A stretch of 8,073 nucleotides of DNA from Chitinophaga pinensis (GTDB lineage Bacteria > Bacteroidota > Bacteroidia > Chitinophagales > Chitinophagaceae): NCBI GenBank assembly GCA_943331145.2, contig CALQKL020000090.1, positions 1 to 8,073 of the forward strand, written 5' to 3'. Position 1 is the first letter of the stretch; the number at the start of each line of letters is the position of its first letter. The notes beneath the pieces are model-generated. The model was given only the letters and a program-made list of their open reading frames with translations. It had not been told where the DNA came from and ran no database searches. Shown piece after piece: positions 1-6,479 of the stretch. A program made the translations under genes and the position numbers.

Positions 1-864
1 ATTGTTTATGATGCTGAATCACATGCTTGTATTGTTGACGGTGTTCGTTTACACATGGGACATCGTTATGCTTTTAAACACAATGATATAGAAGATTGTG
101 AAAAACAATTGCAACGTGCAAAAGAATTAGCAGCAAAAAATGGCGGTGGTATTTTAGTTATTACAGAAGGCGTGTTTGGAATGGATGGCGAACAAGGGAT
201 TCTAAAAGAAATCGTTGCCCTTAAACAGAAATATGAATTTAGAATATTGATAGATGACGCGCATGGATTTGGCTATATGGGACCAACAGGAGCAGGTGCT
301 GATGAGGCACAAGGTTGTCAGGATGGAATTGATTTATACTTCAGCACGTTCGTAAAAAGCATGGGAAGTATTGGCGCATTCATCAGCGGACCAAAAGCAG
401 TTATAAAATATTTAAGATACAATACACGTTCTCAAATATTTGCAAAAAGCTTACCATTATTGATTGTAGAAGGTATGCTTAAGCGTATGGAAATGACCAT
501 CAACATGCCAGAATTAAGAGAAAAACTTTGGGCGAATGTGGCTCGTTTACAAGCAGGATTAAAAGAAAGCGGTTTTGATATTGGAAGCACCAACTCTCCA
601 GTAACGCCAATATACATGAAGGGCGATGTTCCTGAAGCTACCCAAATGGTAATGGACCTTAGAGAAAACTATCACATTTTCTGTAGCATTGTAGTATATC
701 CTGTAATTCCCAAAGGAGACATCATTTACCGACTTATCCCAACAGCTGCACACAGTTTTGAAGACATCGATACCACATTAAAAGCATTCAGAGAAACAAA
801 GAAAAAATTAGACGAGGGTCTTTATAAAGCCGCAGAAATACCTAATATGGCGGAGGTGATGTAA
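1..864 (+). CDS. Alpha-oxoamine synthase family PLP enzyme, serine-palmitoyltransferase-like (5' end outside window)
   Basis: The reading frame is open from base 1, so the gene starts before the window; 287 C-terminal residues are visible of roughly 400-420 expected. Family members condense an amino acid with an acyl-CoA, releasing CO2, in the cytoplasm; serine palmitoyltransferase starts sphingolipid synthesis, which many Bacteroidota carry out. Seen directly: the PLP-stacking histidine in ESHACIVDG (bases 22-24), the cofactor-binding DDAH motif (253-264), the Schiff-base lysine in STFVKSMGS (codon 355-357), and a fold-type-I C-terminal domain ending at TAA. The residue just before the lysine is Val, whereas classical serine palmitoyltransferases have Ser or Thr (TFSK/TFTK). 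The whole sequence looks like a second Bacteroidota branch of the family rather than canonical SPT. It could instead be a glycine C-acetyltransferase-like enzyme, and databases may simply call it a class I/II aminotransferase. Family call firm; substrate uncertain. Confidence 0.85.
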   Translation: MVYDAESHACIVDGVRLHMGHRYAFKHNDIEDCEKQLQRAKELAAKNGGGILVITEGVFGMDGEQGILKEIVALKQKYEFRILIDDAHGFGYMGPTGAGADEAQGCQDGIDLYFSTFVKSMGSIGAFISGPKAVIKYLRYNTRSQIFAKSLPLLIVEGMLKRMEMTINMPELREKLWANVARLQAGLKESGFDIGSTNSPVTPIYMKGDVPEATQMVMDLRENYHIFCSIVVYPVIPKGDIIYRLIPTAAHSFEDIDTTLKAFRETKKKLDEGLYKAAEIPNMAEVM

Positions 865-871
865 GGAGGAT

Positions 872-949
872 GTTTAACAGTTTAATGGTTCAATGGTTTA
901 AACTGTTCAAAATGTTCAATAAGTTCAATGGGTTCAAAAGGTTGGAAGC
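872..949 (+). repeat. Degenerate 9-bp tandem array just after the PLP-enzyme stop codon
   Basis: From 896 the sequence divides into six consecutive 9-mers starting GTT: GTTTAAACT, GTTCAAAAT, GTTCAATAA, GTTCAATGG, GTTCAAAAG, GTTGGAAGC. Before that, 872-895 contains looser copies (GTTTAACAG, TTTAATG, GTTCAATG). The array begins 7 bp after the stop codon at 864. The last two units belong to the 41-bp dispersed repeat found again after glmS. Function unknown. Confidence 0.8.
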
Positions 950-972
950 ATTTTCCAATTATTAGCATATTT
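932..972. repeat. 41-bp dispersed repeat, copy 1, with small hairpin
   Basis: This segment matches 6369-6409 at 40 of 41 positions, the only difference being T versus C at 962/6399. It holds a perfect inverted repeat, TTGGAA (942-947) and TTCCAA (953-958), around a 5-base loop GCATT. It lies at the distal end of a 9-bp tandem array after a plus-strand gene, exactly as copy 2 does. It could contribute to 3'-end formation or be a member of a dispersed intergenic repeat family. Confidence 0.85.
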
Positions 973-1001
973 GTTTTACAGAAAACTTTGTGTCTTTGTG
1001 A

Positions 1002-1043
1002 CTTCGTGTCAAAAAAATGCTGCAAGCATTTAAACTTTGTGGC
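1002..1043. repeat. Composite direct repeat, copy 1 (hairpin plus A7 tract)
   Basis: The order is CTTCGTGTC, seven A, TGCTGCAAGCATTT, AAA, CTTTGTGGC. It repeats in the same orientation at 1134-1178, where the A tract is ten and the short spacer is CAC. Copies start 132 bp apart and differ by exactly 3 bp in length. Confidence 0.85.
1011..1031 (-). terminator. Second terminator-like hairpin, inside repeat copy 1
   Basis: Same 7-bp stem (1015-1021 with 1025-1031) and 3-base loop as the hairpin at 1150-1166, with a T7 tract on the minus strand. It may act as a back-up terminator for leftward transcripts, or be only a repeat copy. Confidence 0.4.
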
Positions 1044-1133
1044 TTTTTGTTTGTGATTCAATCCCTTTGCGCCCTTGCTCCTTTGCGCCCTTTGCGCGAA
1101 ACAAAAAAACTTCGTGCCTTCGAGCCTTTGTGC

Positions 1134-1178
1134 CTTCGTGTCAAAAAAAAAATGCTGCAAGCATTTCACCTTCGTGGC
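1134..1178. repeat. Composite direct repeat, copy 2 (hairpin plus A10 tract)
   Basis: Second copy of the element at 1002-1043: CTTCGTGTC, ten A, TGCTGCAAGCATTT, CAC, CTTCGTGGC. It abuts the permease stop codon. Read on the minus strand it forms a hairpin followed by a long T tract (see the terminator entry). Confidence 0.85.
1143..1166 (-). terminator. Probable rho-independent terminator of the permease, inside repeat copy 2
   Basis: On the minus strand, AAATGCT and AGCATTT form a 7-bp stem (1150-1156 with 1160-1166) around a 3-base loop. The T10 complementary to A 1143-1152 overlaps and extends the 3' side of the stem. It lies 14 bp past the permease stop. The stem has only two G-C pairs, so efficiency is uncertain. 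Confidence 0.55.
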
Positions 1179-1179
1179 C

Positions 1180-2511
1180 TTAAACCTTCGCTTCAAACCT
1201 TTTCTTCAAAAAATACACCACCACCCCACTTCCTGCAACAATAAAAAACATGGAAATAACCGCAAGTCCAGTAGCATAAAAAATAAACAGCCACATTAAA
1301 ATAGCAAGGATTACAGGCAAGGGATATAATGGCATTTTAAAAGGAAAACTAGATGCATCATTTCGTTTGCGAAGCAGCATTAATCCAATGGCTTGTCCGA
1401 TAAATTGTACGATGATGCGCATGGCTAAAATGCCACTGATCACTTCCGCCATTTTAAACAACAAACTGAATACAAAAGCAATACTAGATAGCACCAATAA
1501 CGAAATGTATGGGAAGTTTTTTTTAGGATGAAGTTTGGCAAAGATTTTAAAAAAAGAACCTTGAGTTGCAGCTGCATAAGGCACCCTTGAATAACCCAAT
1601 AAAACGGCAAAAAGTGAAGCTAAAGCAACCCACAAAATCATTATCGTTACTACATTTGCTGCGGTGTGTCCATAAAGTCGCTCAATAAAAACACTGACTA
1701 CAAAATGGTTCACATCTGCAACTTGCCAAGTTTTAATTTCTTGCCAAGAGATTACGCTTGTAATACTCAAATTCATCAATAAATAAAGTACGGCAATCCC
1801 AATCACCGAAATGAACATGCTTCTAGGAATATTCTTTTGGGGATTTTTAATTTCACCGCCTAAATGACAAACATTATAATAACCCAAATAACTGTATATC
1901 GTTTTTACGCAAGCTTGTCCAAATGCAAAAGAAACCAAAGTATTAAAACTAAAATCCGATGAAATATTGGCCATTTGTTGAAAGATATTTCCATGTGAAA
2001 TACCTCCGAAAATCACCCATCCTAAAGTAGCAATTACGCCAACCCAAAGCAACACCCCAATTTTGCCGATGTTTTCAATTTTCCTGTAAAGCAAAATGGT
2101 AATTAAAATGATAACAGCACCAGAAATACATTTTTGTTTCCAGATCAATAAGTTGGGCAATAGAAAAAGCAAATAGGAAGTAAAACCAATAGCGGCAGAA
2201 GCGGCCACCAACGGAGCTTGGATGATGGTTTGCCAAACATATAAAAAGCCCATCAAATTCCCGCCCTTCTTTTTTCCATAAGCTTCGCTCAAAAAATTAA
2301 AACTACCACCTGCCAATGGATAGGCTGCGCCCAATTCACTCCAAATCATGGCATCAATCAAACTCAAAATTGCACCAGCAATCCAAGCGTACAAATACAT
2401 TCCGCCCAAATATCCAATTACAATAGGTAAAGTCACAAACGGACCAATACCCACCATATCAATCATATTAAGCACCGTCGATTGAAATAAACCCAATTTT
2501 CTTTGTAACAT
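1180..2511 (-). CDS. APC-superfamily amino acid permease
   Basis: A 443-residue inner-membrane protein with about 12 hydrophobic segments, fitting the secondary amino-acid/polyamine/organocation transporters. The first segment has the unwound-helix substrate motif GIGPF (about residues 22-26). A LAT-like segment around residues 210-232 reads YLGYYNVCHLGGEIKNP followed by KNIPRS, the usual cytoplasmic N..xE.KNP..NIPR signature. The N-terminus LQRKLGLF preceding the first helix is typical and supports the ATG at 2511; no good ribosome-binding site precedes it, only AAAGAAA. It starts 12 bp after the SET-domain gene stops, so the two are probably co-transcribed from the promoter at 2946-2977. 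The substrate cannot be told from sequence alone. The C-terminal codons run straight into the intergenic repeat words. Confidence 0.9.
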   Translation of the reverse strand: MLQRKLGLFQSTVLNMIDMVGIGPFVTLPIVIGYLGGMYLYAWIAGAILSLIDAMIWSELGAAYPLAGGSFNFLSEAYGKKKGGNLMGFLYVWQTIIQAPLVAASAAIGFTSYLLFLLPNLLIWKQKCISGAVIILITILLYRKIENIGKIGVLLWVGVIATLGWVIFGGISHGNIFQQMANISSDFSFNTLVSFAFGQACVKTIYSYLGYYNVCHLGGEIKNPQKNIPRSMFISVIGIAVLYLLMNLSITSVISWQEIKTWQVADVNHFVVSVFIERLYGHTAANVVTIMILWVALASLFAVLLGYSRVPYAAATQGSFFKIFAKLHPKKNFPYISLLVLSSIAFVFSLLFKMAEVISGILAMRIIVQFIGQAIGLMLLRKRNDASSFPFKMPLYPLPVILAILMWLFIFYATGLAVISMFFIVAGSGVVVYFLKKRFEAKV

Positions 2512-2523
2512 TTTCTTTAAAAT

Positions 2524-2910
2524 TTAAGATTCAACTTCAAACCAAACCTTTGTTGCATCATTCCAATCGCCATTATAATTAATGGTAAGTTCCTCCCCTT
2601 TCTTTATAGATTTAACCGTTTTTACAAAAATTATTTCTTCTTCAAAATCCATAAAATACTCACAATTACTGGTATAGCTATGATTATAAATAGGAATAAA
2701 ACCCAATGCCATACAGCATTTATCTTTTTTTTCTCCCCATTCGAAAATATAATCGTGCAGCAATGTTTTATCTAAATGAATCCTGTCTTCACTATTCATA
2801 ACTATTACAGGAGAAATCTCTACCACAACTCCAGCTTCAATTTCAATATCCGTAAAAACAGCTTTGCCTTTTTTTTGAGTCAGTTCAATATATAATGATG
2901 GATGTATCAT
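2524..2910 (-). CDS. Small SET-domain protein, putative lysine methyltransferase
   Basis: A 128-residue protein that is essentially a bare SET domain. SET domains use S-adenosylmethionine to methylate protein lysines. Visible motifs: the N-terminal KGKAVFTDIEIEAG strand-turn (residues 14-27), the central NHSYTSNC (76-83, the NHS..NC knot that binds cofactor and forms the active site), and GEELTINY (105-112, with the catalytic-type tyrosine at 112). No pre-SET region and no cysteine-rich post-SET zinc site are present, as is usual for short bacterial SET proteins. The ATG at 2910 is preceded by AAAAGGATTTT, giving an AGGA at a plausible ribosome-binding distance. It is the first gene of a likely operon with the APC permease. 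The target is unknown; cytosolic location is inferred from the lack of a signal peptide. Confidence 0.85.
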   Translation of the reverse strand: MIHPSLYIELTQKKGKAVFTDIEIEAGVVVEISPVIVMNSEDRIHLDKTLLHDYIFEWGEKKDKCCMALGFIPIYNHSYTSNCEYFMDFEEEIIFVKTVKSIKKGEELTINYNGDWNDATKVWFEVES

Positions 2911-2945
2911 AAAATCCTTTTAAAAAACTAAATTGCAACATCATT

Positions 2946-2977
2946 CAAAATTAGGGATTTAGATTTTGTAAAGTCAA
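2946..2977 (-). promoter_or_regulatory. Bacteroidota-type promoter for the SET/permease operon
   Basis: On the minus strand, TTG (2977-2975) is followed after 21 bases by TAATTTTG (2953-2946), a perfect TAnnTTTG -7 element. Transcription would start near 2939, about 30 nt before the ATG at 2910. It lies in the 82-bp divergent gap shared with mgtE, so the two transcription units may influence each other. The mgtE side has only an imperfect candidate, TAGATTTT at 2960-2967. Confidence 0.6.
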
Positions 2978-2992
2978 GCACAATCGTTTAAT

Positions 2993-4384
2993 ATGTCTTT
3001 AGATCCGGAATTCATATCGCTACAGGAACAATTTATAGAAGTCATTGCTTCTGAAGATAAATTGGCTATTCAAGAGTTTTTGAATAATCAAAACATTAGC
3101 GATGTTGCCAATTTGGTTTATGAGAATTTGGATTATGAATCACAAATCATTTCTCATTTATCCATACATAGAGCGGCTAGTGTATTTAAAATCCTGGATT
3201 TAAGTGAACAAAAAAAAATCATTCAAAATTTACCGCCGTTTAAATCTGCAGAATTACTGAATGAATTGCCTGCCGATGACCGTGTGGCTTTTTTGGAAGT
3301 TTTACCCAACAATGTAGTTAGAGAGTTAATAAAAACGTTAGATCCTGAAGAGCGAAAAATCACGCTGGAATTGTTGGGTTATCCTGAAAATAGTGTGGGG
3401 CGTTTGATGAACCCCGATTATGTATATGTTTACGAATACAACACGGTAAAAGAAGTTATAGAAACCATAAGAAGATTTGGTTCAAACAGTGAAACTGTAG
3501 ATGTGATTTATGTAATCAATTATAAAGGTGAGCTGTTAGATGATATCAGAATTAGAGATATCATTTTGGCACAACCAGAAGTAAAAGTAAGTGAGTTGAT
3601 GGATGAGCGTTTTATTTCATTAAATGCAACAGATGATCAAGAGTTGGCCAATGAAGCATTCAAAATGAACAACCGCGTAGCACTTCCGGTAACTGATAAT
3701 CAAAATATACTTTTAGGCATTATTACAATTGACGACGTGTTGTGGATAGCGAATGAAGAATTTAGTGAGGATATTCAAAAAATTGGAGGAACAGAAGCCC
3801 TTGATGAACCCTATTTGGATATAAGCATTTTTAAGCTTTTAAAAAAACGTGCAAGTTGGCTAACGCTATTGTTTATTGGTGAAATGCTAACGGCATCTGC
3901 CATGCAATTTTTCCAAAGTGAAATTGAATCTGCAACCGTATTGGCTTTATTCATCCCATTAATCATGAGTAGTGGAGGAAATAGTGGTTCACAAGCCTCA
4001 ACGCTAATTATCCAAGCTATGGCTTTAAATGAATTATCTATAAAAGATTGGTGGCGGGTTATGCGAAGGGAACTATTGACAGGGTTTCTGCTTGGTTTAA
4101 TCTTGGGCTTAATTGGATTACTTCGAATATCCATTTGGCAAAACCTACATATTTTTGATTATGGCGAACATTGGAAAATAATAGCCCTCACCATTTCCTG
4201 TTCTTTAATAGGAATCGTGCTTTGGGGAAGCTTAATGGGATCAATGTTGCCAATACTTTTAAAACGATTAAAACTTGATCCTGCTGCTTCATCAGCTCCA
4301 TTCGTAGCCACACTAGTTGATGTAACAGGTATTGTTATTTATTTCTCAATCGCTTTCTTATTTTTAAAAGGCATATTGCTTTAG
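2993..4384 (+). CDS. mgtE: Magnesium transporter MgtE
   Basis: A 463-residue inner-membrane Mg2+ channel with the full family architecture. Residues about 30-130 form the helical MgtE N-domain (ELPADDRVAFLEVLP at 91-105). Residues about 138-257 carry a CBS pair, the cytosolic Mg2+ sensor that gates the pore. Residues 285-463 form about five transmembrane helices. The pore signature is PLIMSSGGNSGSQAS (322-336) with its conserved GGN and Gln334. The helix FVATLVDVTGIVIYF (437-451) includes Asp443, matching the pore aspartate (Asp432) of the Thermus protein. The ATG at 2993 has no clear Shine-Dalgarno site. No long leader or Mg2+ riboswitch is possible in the 82-bp upstream gap. glmS follows 77 bp downstream on the same strand and may share the transcript. 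Confidence 0.96.
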   Translation: MSLDPEFISLQEQFIEVIASEDKLAIQEFLNNQNISDVANLVYENLDYESQIISHLSIHRAASVFKILDLSEQKKIIQNLPPFKSAELLNELPADDRVAFLEVLPNNVVRELIKTLDPEERKITLELLGYPENSVGRLMNPDYVYVYEYNTVKEVIETIRRFGSNSETVDVIYVINYKGELLDDIRIRDIILAQPEVKVSELMDERFISLNATDDQELANEAFKMNNRVALPVTDNQNILLGIITIDDVLWIANEEFSEDIQKIGGTEALDEPYLDISIFKLLKKRASWLTLLFIGEMLTASAMQFFQSEIESATVLALFIPLIMSSGGNSGSQASTLIIQAMALNELSIKDWWRVMRRELLTGFLLGLILGLIGLLRISIWQNLHIFDYGEHWKIIALTISCSLIGIVLWGSLMGSMLPILLKRLKLDPAASSAPFVATLVDVTGIVIYFSIAFLFLKGILL

Positions 4385-4461
4385 TTCTCAGCCAATTAAG
4401 TAAACATTTTATTTATTAACTTGCAGTTGTTTTTATTGCTAAATTTTAAACTGAAAATATC

Positions 4462-6300
4462 ATGTGTGGAATTGTTGGTTATACCGGTCACAGACAAGCT
4501 TACCCTGTAATTTTGAAAGGATTAAAAAGATTGGAATATAGAGGTTATGATAGTAGTGGCGTAGCATTACTAAAAGATGGCGTTTTGAATGTTTACAAAA
4601 AGAAAGGAAAAGTAGCCGAACTTGAAGAATCTATGATTGGGAAAAATATCGATGCACATATTGGTATCGGTCATACAAGATGGGCTACACATGGTGAGCC
4701 AAGCGACAGAAACGCTCATCCTCATTCTTCTAAAAGTGGAAAAATAGCTATGATTCATAATGGAATTATAGAAAACTATGCTTTAATAAAACAAGAACTA
4801 ATCAACAAAGGATATAGTTTCACAAGTGATACAGACACTGAGGTTTTATTAAATTTCATAGAAGACATAAAAAATAATAATGAATGCAGTTTGGAAGAAG
4901 CGATCCGTATTGCATTAAAAAGAGTAACCGGCGCTTATTGCATTTTAGTTATAGAACAAGATAATCCAGATACCATCATTGCTGCTAGAAAAGGTAGTCC
5001 CTTAGTTATTGGCATTGGAAAAGGAGAACATTTTTTGGCGAGTGATGCATCCCCTATTATCGAATACACCAAAGAAGTGGTTTACGTAAATGATTACGAA
5101 TTGGCCATTGTAAGGCCTGATGAATTGATTTTAAAAAATATCGGCAACGAAAAAATCACTCCTTTCATCACCAAACTAGATATGGAATTAGCAGCGATAG
5201 AAAAAGGCGGCTACGACCATTTCATGTTGAAAGAAATTTTCGAACAACCAAGTACCATATTCGATTGTTTAAGAGGTCGCTTGGATTCTAAAGAATCTGC
5301 GATTAGGATGAGTGGCGTTGACTTGAATATAGATCAAATTATGAATGCCAATCGAATTATGATTGTGGCTTGTGGCACCAGTTGGCATGCAGGTTTGGTG
5401 GCAGAATACATCATCGAAGAACTTTGCAGAATTCCTGTTGAAGTTGAATATGCTTCAGAATTTAGGTACCGCAACCCAATTGTACATAAAGGAGATTTAA
5501 TCATTGCCATTTCACAAAGTGGCGAAACCGCAGATACTTTAGTAGCGTTGGAAAAAGCTAAAGCTGATGGCGCATTTATTTTTGGTGTTGTAAATGCAGT
5601 TGGTTCATCAATTGCTAGAATATCAAATGCTGGCGCATATACACATGCTGGTCCTGAAATTGGCGTAGCCTCTACAAAAGCATTTACCGGACAATTAGCT
5701 GTTTTAATAATGGTAGCACTAAGTATTGCTAAACACAAAGGAACCATAACAGATGCAAGGTTCAATGAATTGCTTGTTGAGATGGAGCAAATTCCAGAAA
5801 AAGTGGATAGCATCTTAAAAAATGCAGAACAATTAAAAACAATTGCTGAAAAATACAAAAACGCCTCAGATTTTTTATTTTTAGGAAGGGGATACAATTT
5901 CCCAATTGCATTAGAAGGAGCCTTAAAACTAAAAGAAATTTCTTACATACACGCTGAGGGCTATCCAGCTGCTGAAATGAAACATGGCCCAATAGCATTG
6001 GTTGATGAAAACTTACCTGTTGTATTTATTGCAACGAAAGACCAGTTTCACGAAAAAATCGTGAGTAATATGCAAGAAATAAAAGCGCGTAAAGGAAAAA
6101 TAATTTCAATTATTACAGAAGGCGATAAAGTAAGTGCTGAATTAAGTAATGACAGTTTTGTTATCCCAACTGCAGATGAAATAATTGCTCCTTTACTAAC
6201 TGTTATCCCATTACAGTTGCTTTCTTATTATGTAGGCATTGCGAAAGGCATCGATGTAGATAAACCAAGGAATTTGGCGAAATCTGTAACGGTGGAGTAA
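4462..6300 (+). CDS. glmS: Glutamine--fructose-6-phosphate aminotransferase (isomerizing)
   Basis: Cytosolic enzyme that makes glucosamine-6-phosphate and glutamate from fructose-6-phosphate and glutamine, the first committed step to UDP-GlcNAc for peptidoglycan and other glycans. It has 612 residues, against 609 in E. coli. The N-terminal Ntn-type glutaminase domain begins MCGIVGYTG, with Cys2 becoming the N-terminal nucleophile after Met removal. Also visible are RWATHGEPSDRNAHPH (73-88) and HNGIIENY (99-106). Two SIS isomerase modules follow, with CGTSWHAG (304-311), SQSGETADT (351-359) and AGPEIGVASTKAFT (396-409). Catalytic residues align: Glu492, His508 and Lys607 match E. coli Glu488, His504 and Lys603; the C-terminus is PRNLAKSVTVE. 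The need for a free Cys2 fixes the start. The 77-bp leader is too short for a glmS ribozyme; it contains only a weak TAAATTTT promoter-like word at 4440. Confidence 0.98.
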   Translation: MCGIVGYTGHRQAYPVILKGLKRLEYRGYDSSGVALLKDGVLNVYKKKGKVAELEESMIGKNIDAHIGIGHTRWATHGEPSDRNAHPHSSKSGKIAMIHNGIIENYALIKQELINKGYSFTSDTDTEVLLNFIEDIKNNNECSLEEAIRIALKRVTGAYCILVIEQDNPDTIIAARKGSPLVIGIGKGEHFLASDASPIIEYTKEVVYVNDYELAIVRPDELILKNIGNEKITPFITKLDMELAAIEKGGYDHFMLKEIFEQPSTIFDCLRGRLDSKESAIRMSGVDLNIDQIMNANRIMIVACGTSWHAGLVAEYIIEELCRIPVEVEYASEFRYRNPIVHKGDLIIAISQSGETADTLVALEKAKADGAFIFGVVNAVGSSIARISNAGAYTHAGPEIGVASTKAFTGQLAVLIMVALSIAKHKGTITDARFNELLVEMEQIPEKVDSILKNAEQLKTIAEKYKNASDFLFLGRGYNFPIALEGALKLKEISYIHAEGYPAAEMKHGPIALVDENLPVVFIATKDQFHEKIVSNMQEIKARKGKIISIITEGDKVSAELSNDSFVIPTADEIIAPLLTVIPLQLLSYYVGIAKGIDVDKPRNLAKSVTVE

Positions 6301-6305
6301 GAAAG

Positions 6306-6386
6306 GTTTGAGGGGTTTGTGATGTTGAAGAGGTTTGTGATGTTCAATGCGTTCAAAAGGTTCAATGCGTTCAAAAGGTTGGAAGC
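6306..6386 (+). repeat. Perfect-period 9-bp tandem array just after glmS
   Basis: Nine consecutive 9-mers, all starting GTT: GTTTGAGGG, GTTTGTGAT, GTTGAAGAG, GTTTGTGAT, GTTCAATGC, GTTCAAAAG, GTTCAATGC, GTTCAAAAG, GTTGGAAGC. There is a higher-order 18-bp repeat of GTTCAATGC plus GTTCAAAAG. The array starts 5 bp after the glmS stop and runs into the 41-bp dispersed repeat. It has the same layout as 872-949, after a different gene. Read on the minus strand, the 9-bp period would give a tripeptide-repeat frame, but I see no good evidence that it is translated. Confidence 0.88.
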
Positions 6387-6409
6387 ATTTTCCAATTACT
6401 AGCATATTT
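6369..6409. repeat. 41-bp dispersed repeat, copy 2, with small hairpin
   Basis: It matches 932-972 at 40 of 41 positions. The hairpin is TTGGAA (6379-6384), a 5-base loop, and TTCCAA (6390-6395). It sits at the distal end of the nonamer array downstream of glmS and immediately before the bidirectional terminator. Confidence 0.85.
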
Positions 6410-6416
6410 TATTTAT

Positions 6417-6458
6417 AAAAAAAGCGCCGGTTTAAAACCAGCGCTAATCTTTTATATT
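6417..6458. terminator. Bidirectional rho-independent terminator between glmS and ssb
   Basis: AGCGC-C-GGTTT (6423-6433) pairs with AAACC-A-GCGCT (6435-6445) with one internal C/A mismatch. The left flank is A7 (6417-6423), giving a U7 tract for ssb transcripts on the minus strand. The right flank is T-rich (TCTTTTATATTTTT) and serves glmS on the plus strand. The hairpin begins 35 bp after the ssb stop codon, in a convergent gene pair. Confidence 0.85.
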
Positions 6459-6479
6459 TTTATTTGAAATAAACGATTC

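Larger units (their letters stand above)
986..1178. repeat. Cluster of degenerate 8-bp words (CTTYGYGN) filling the convergent intergenic region
   Basis: The 315-bp gap between two convergent genes (865-1179) contains no supported gene. Its right two thirds are built from octamers: CTTTGTGT and CTTTGTGA (986-1001), CTTCGTGT (1002), CTTTGCGC (1065, 1081 and 1090), then four consecutive units CTTCGTGC, CTTCGAGC, CTTTGTGC and CTTCGTGT (1110-1141), and CTTCGTGG (1170). The word nearest the permease ends 1 bp from that gene's stop codon. From general familiarity, similar CTTTGTG/CTTCGTG-rich intergenic sequence occurs in many Bacteroidota; I know of no established function. Confidence 0.75.

Noticed and set aside
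865..1179. CRISPR array or insertion-sequence remnant in the repeat-rich convergent gap
   Set aside because: Units are 8-9 bp and degenerate with no unique spacers of regular length. There are no transposase fragments, terminal inverted repeats or target-site duplications.
2911..2992. Mg2+ riboswitch upstream of mgtE
   Set aside because: The 82-bp divergent gap is too short and already holds the leftward promoter; no M-box-like stems are seen.
4385..4461. Possible glmS ribozyme or amino-sugar riboswitch in the glmS leader
   Set aside because: The gap is only 77 bp, AT-rich, and shows none of the conserved pairing. The glmS ribozyme is mainly a Firmicutes feature.
5334..5897. 187-codon open frame on the minus strand inside glmS
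   Set aside because: Antisense shadow of glmS: it lies wholly opposite the well-conserved SIS domains, and its translation shows no recognisable domain.
6211..6405. 64-codon minus-strand frame starting MLVIGKCFQPFE
   Set aside because: It consists of the repeat array read through into the glmS 3' end, has no ribosome-binding site and starts just past a strong terminator. It is treated as repeat, not gene.
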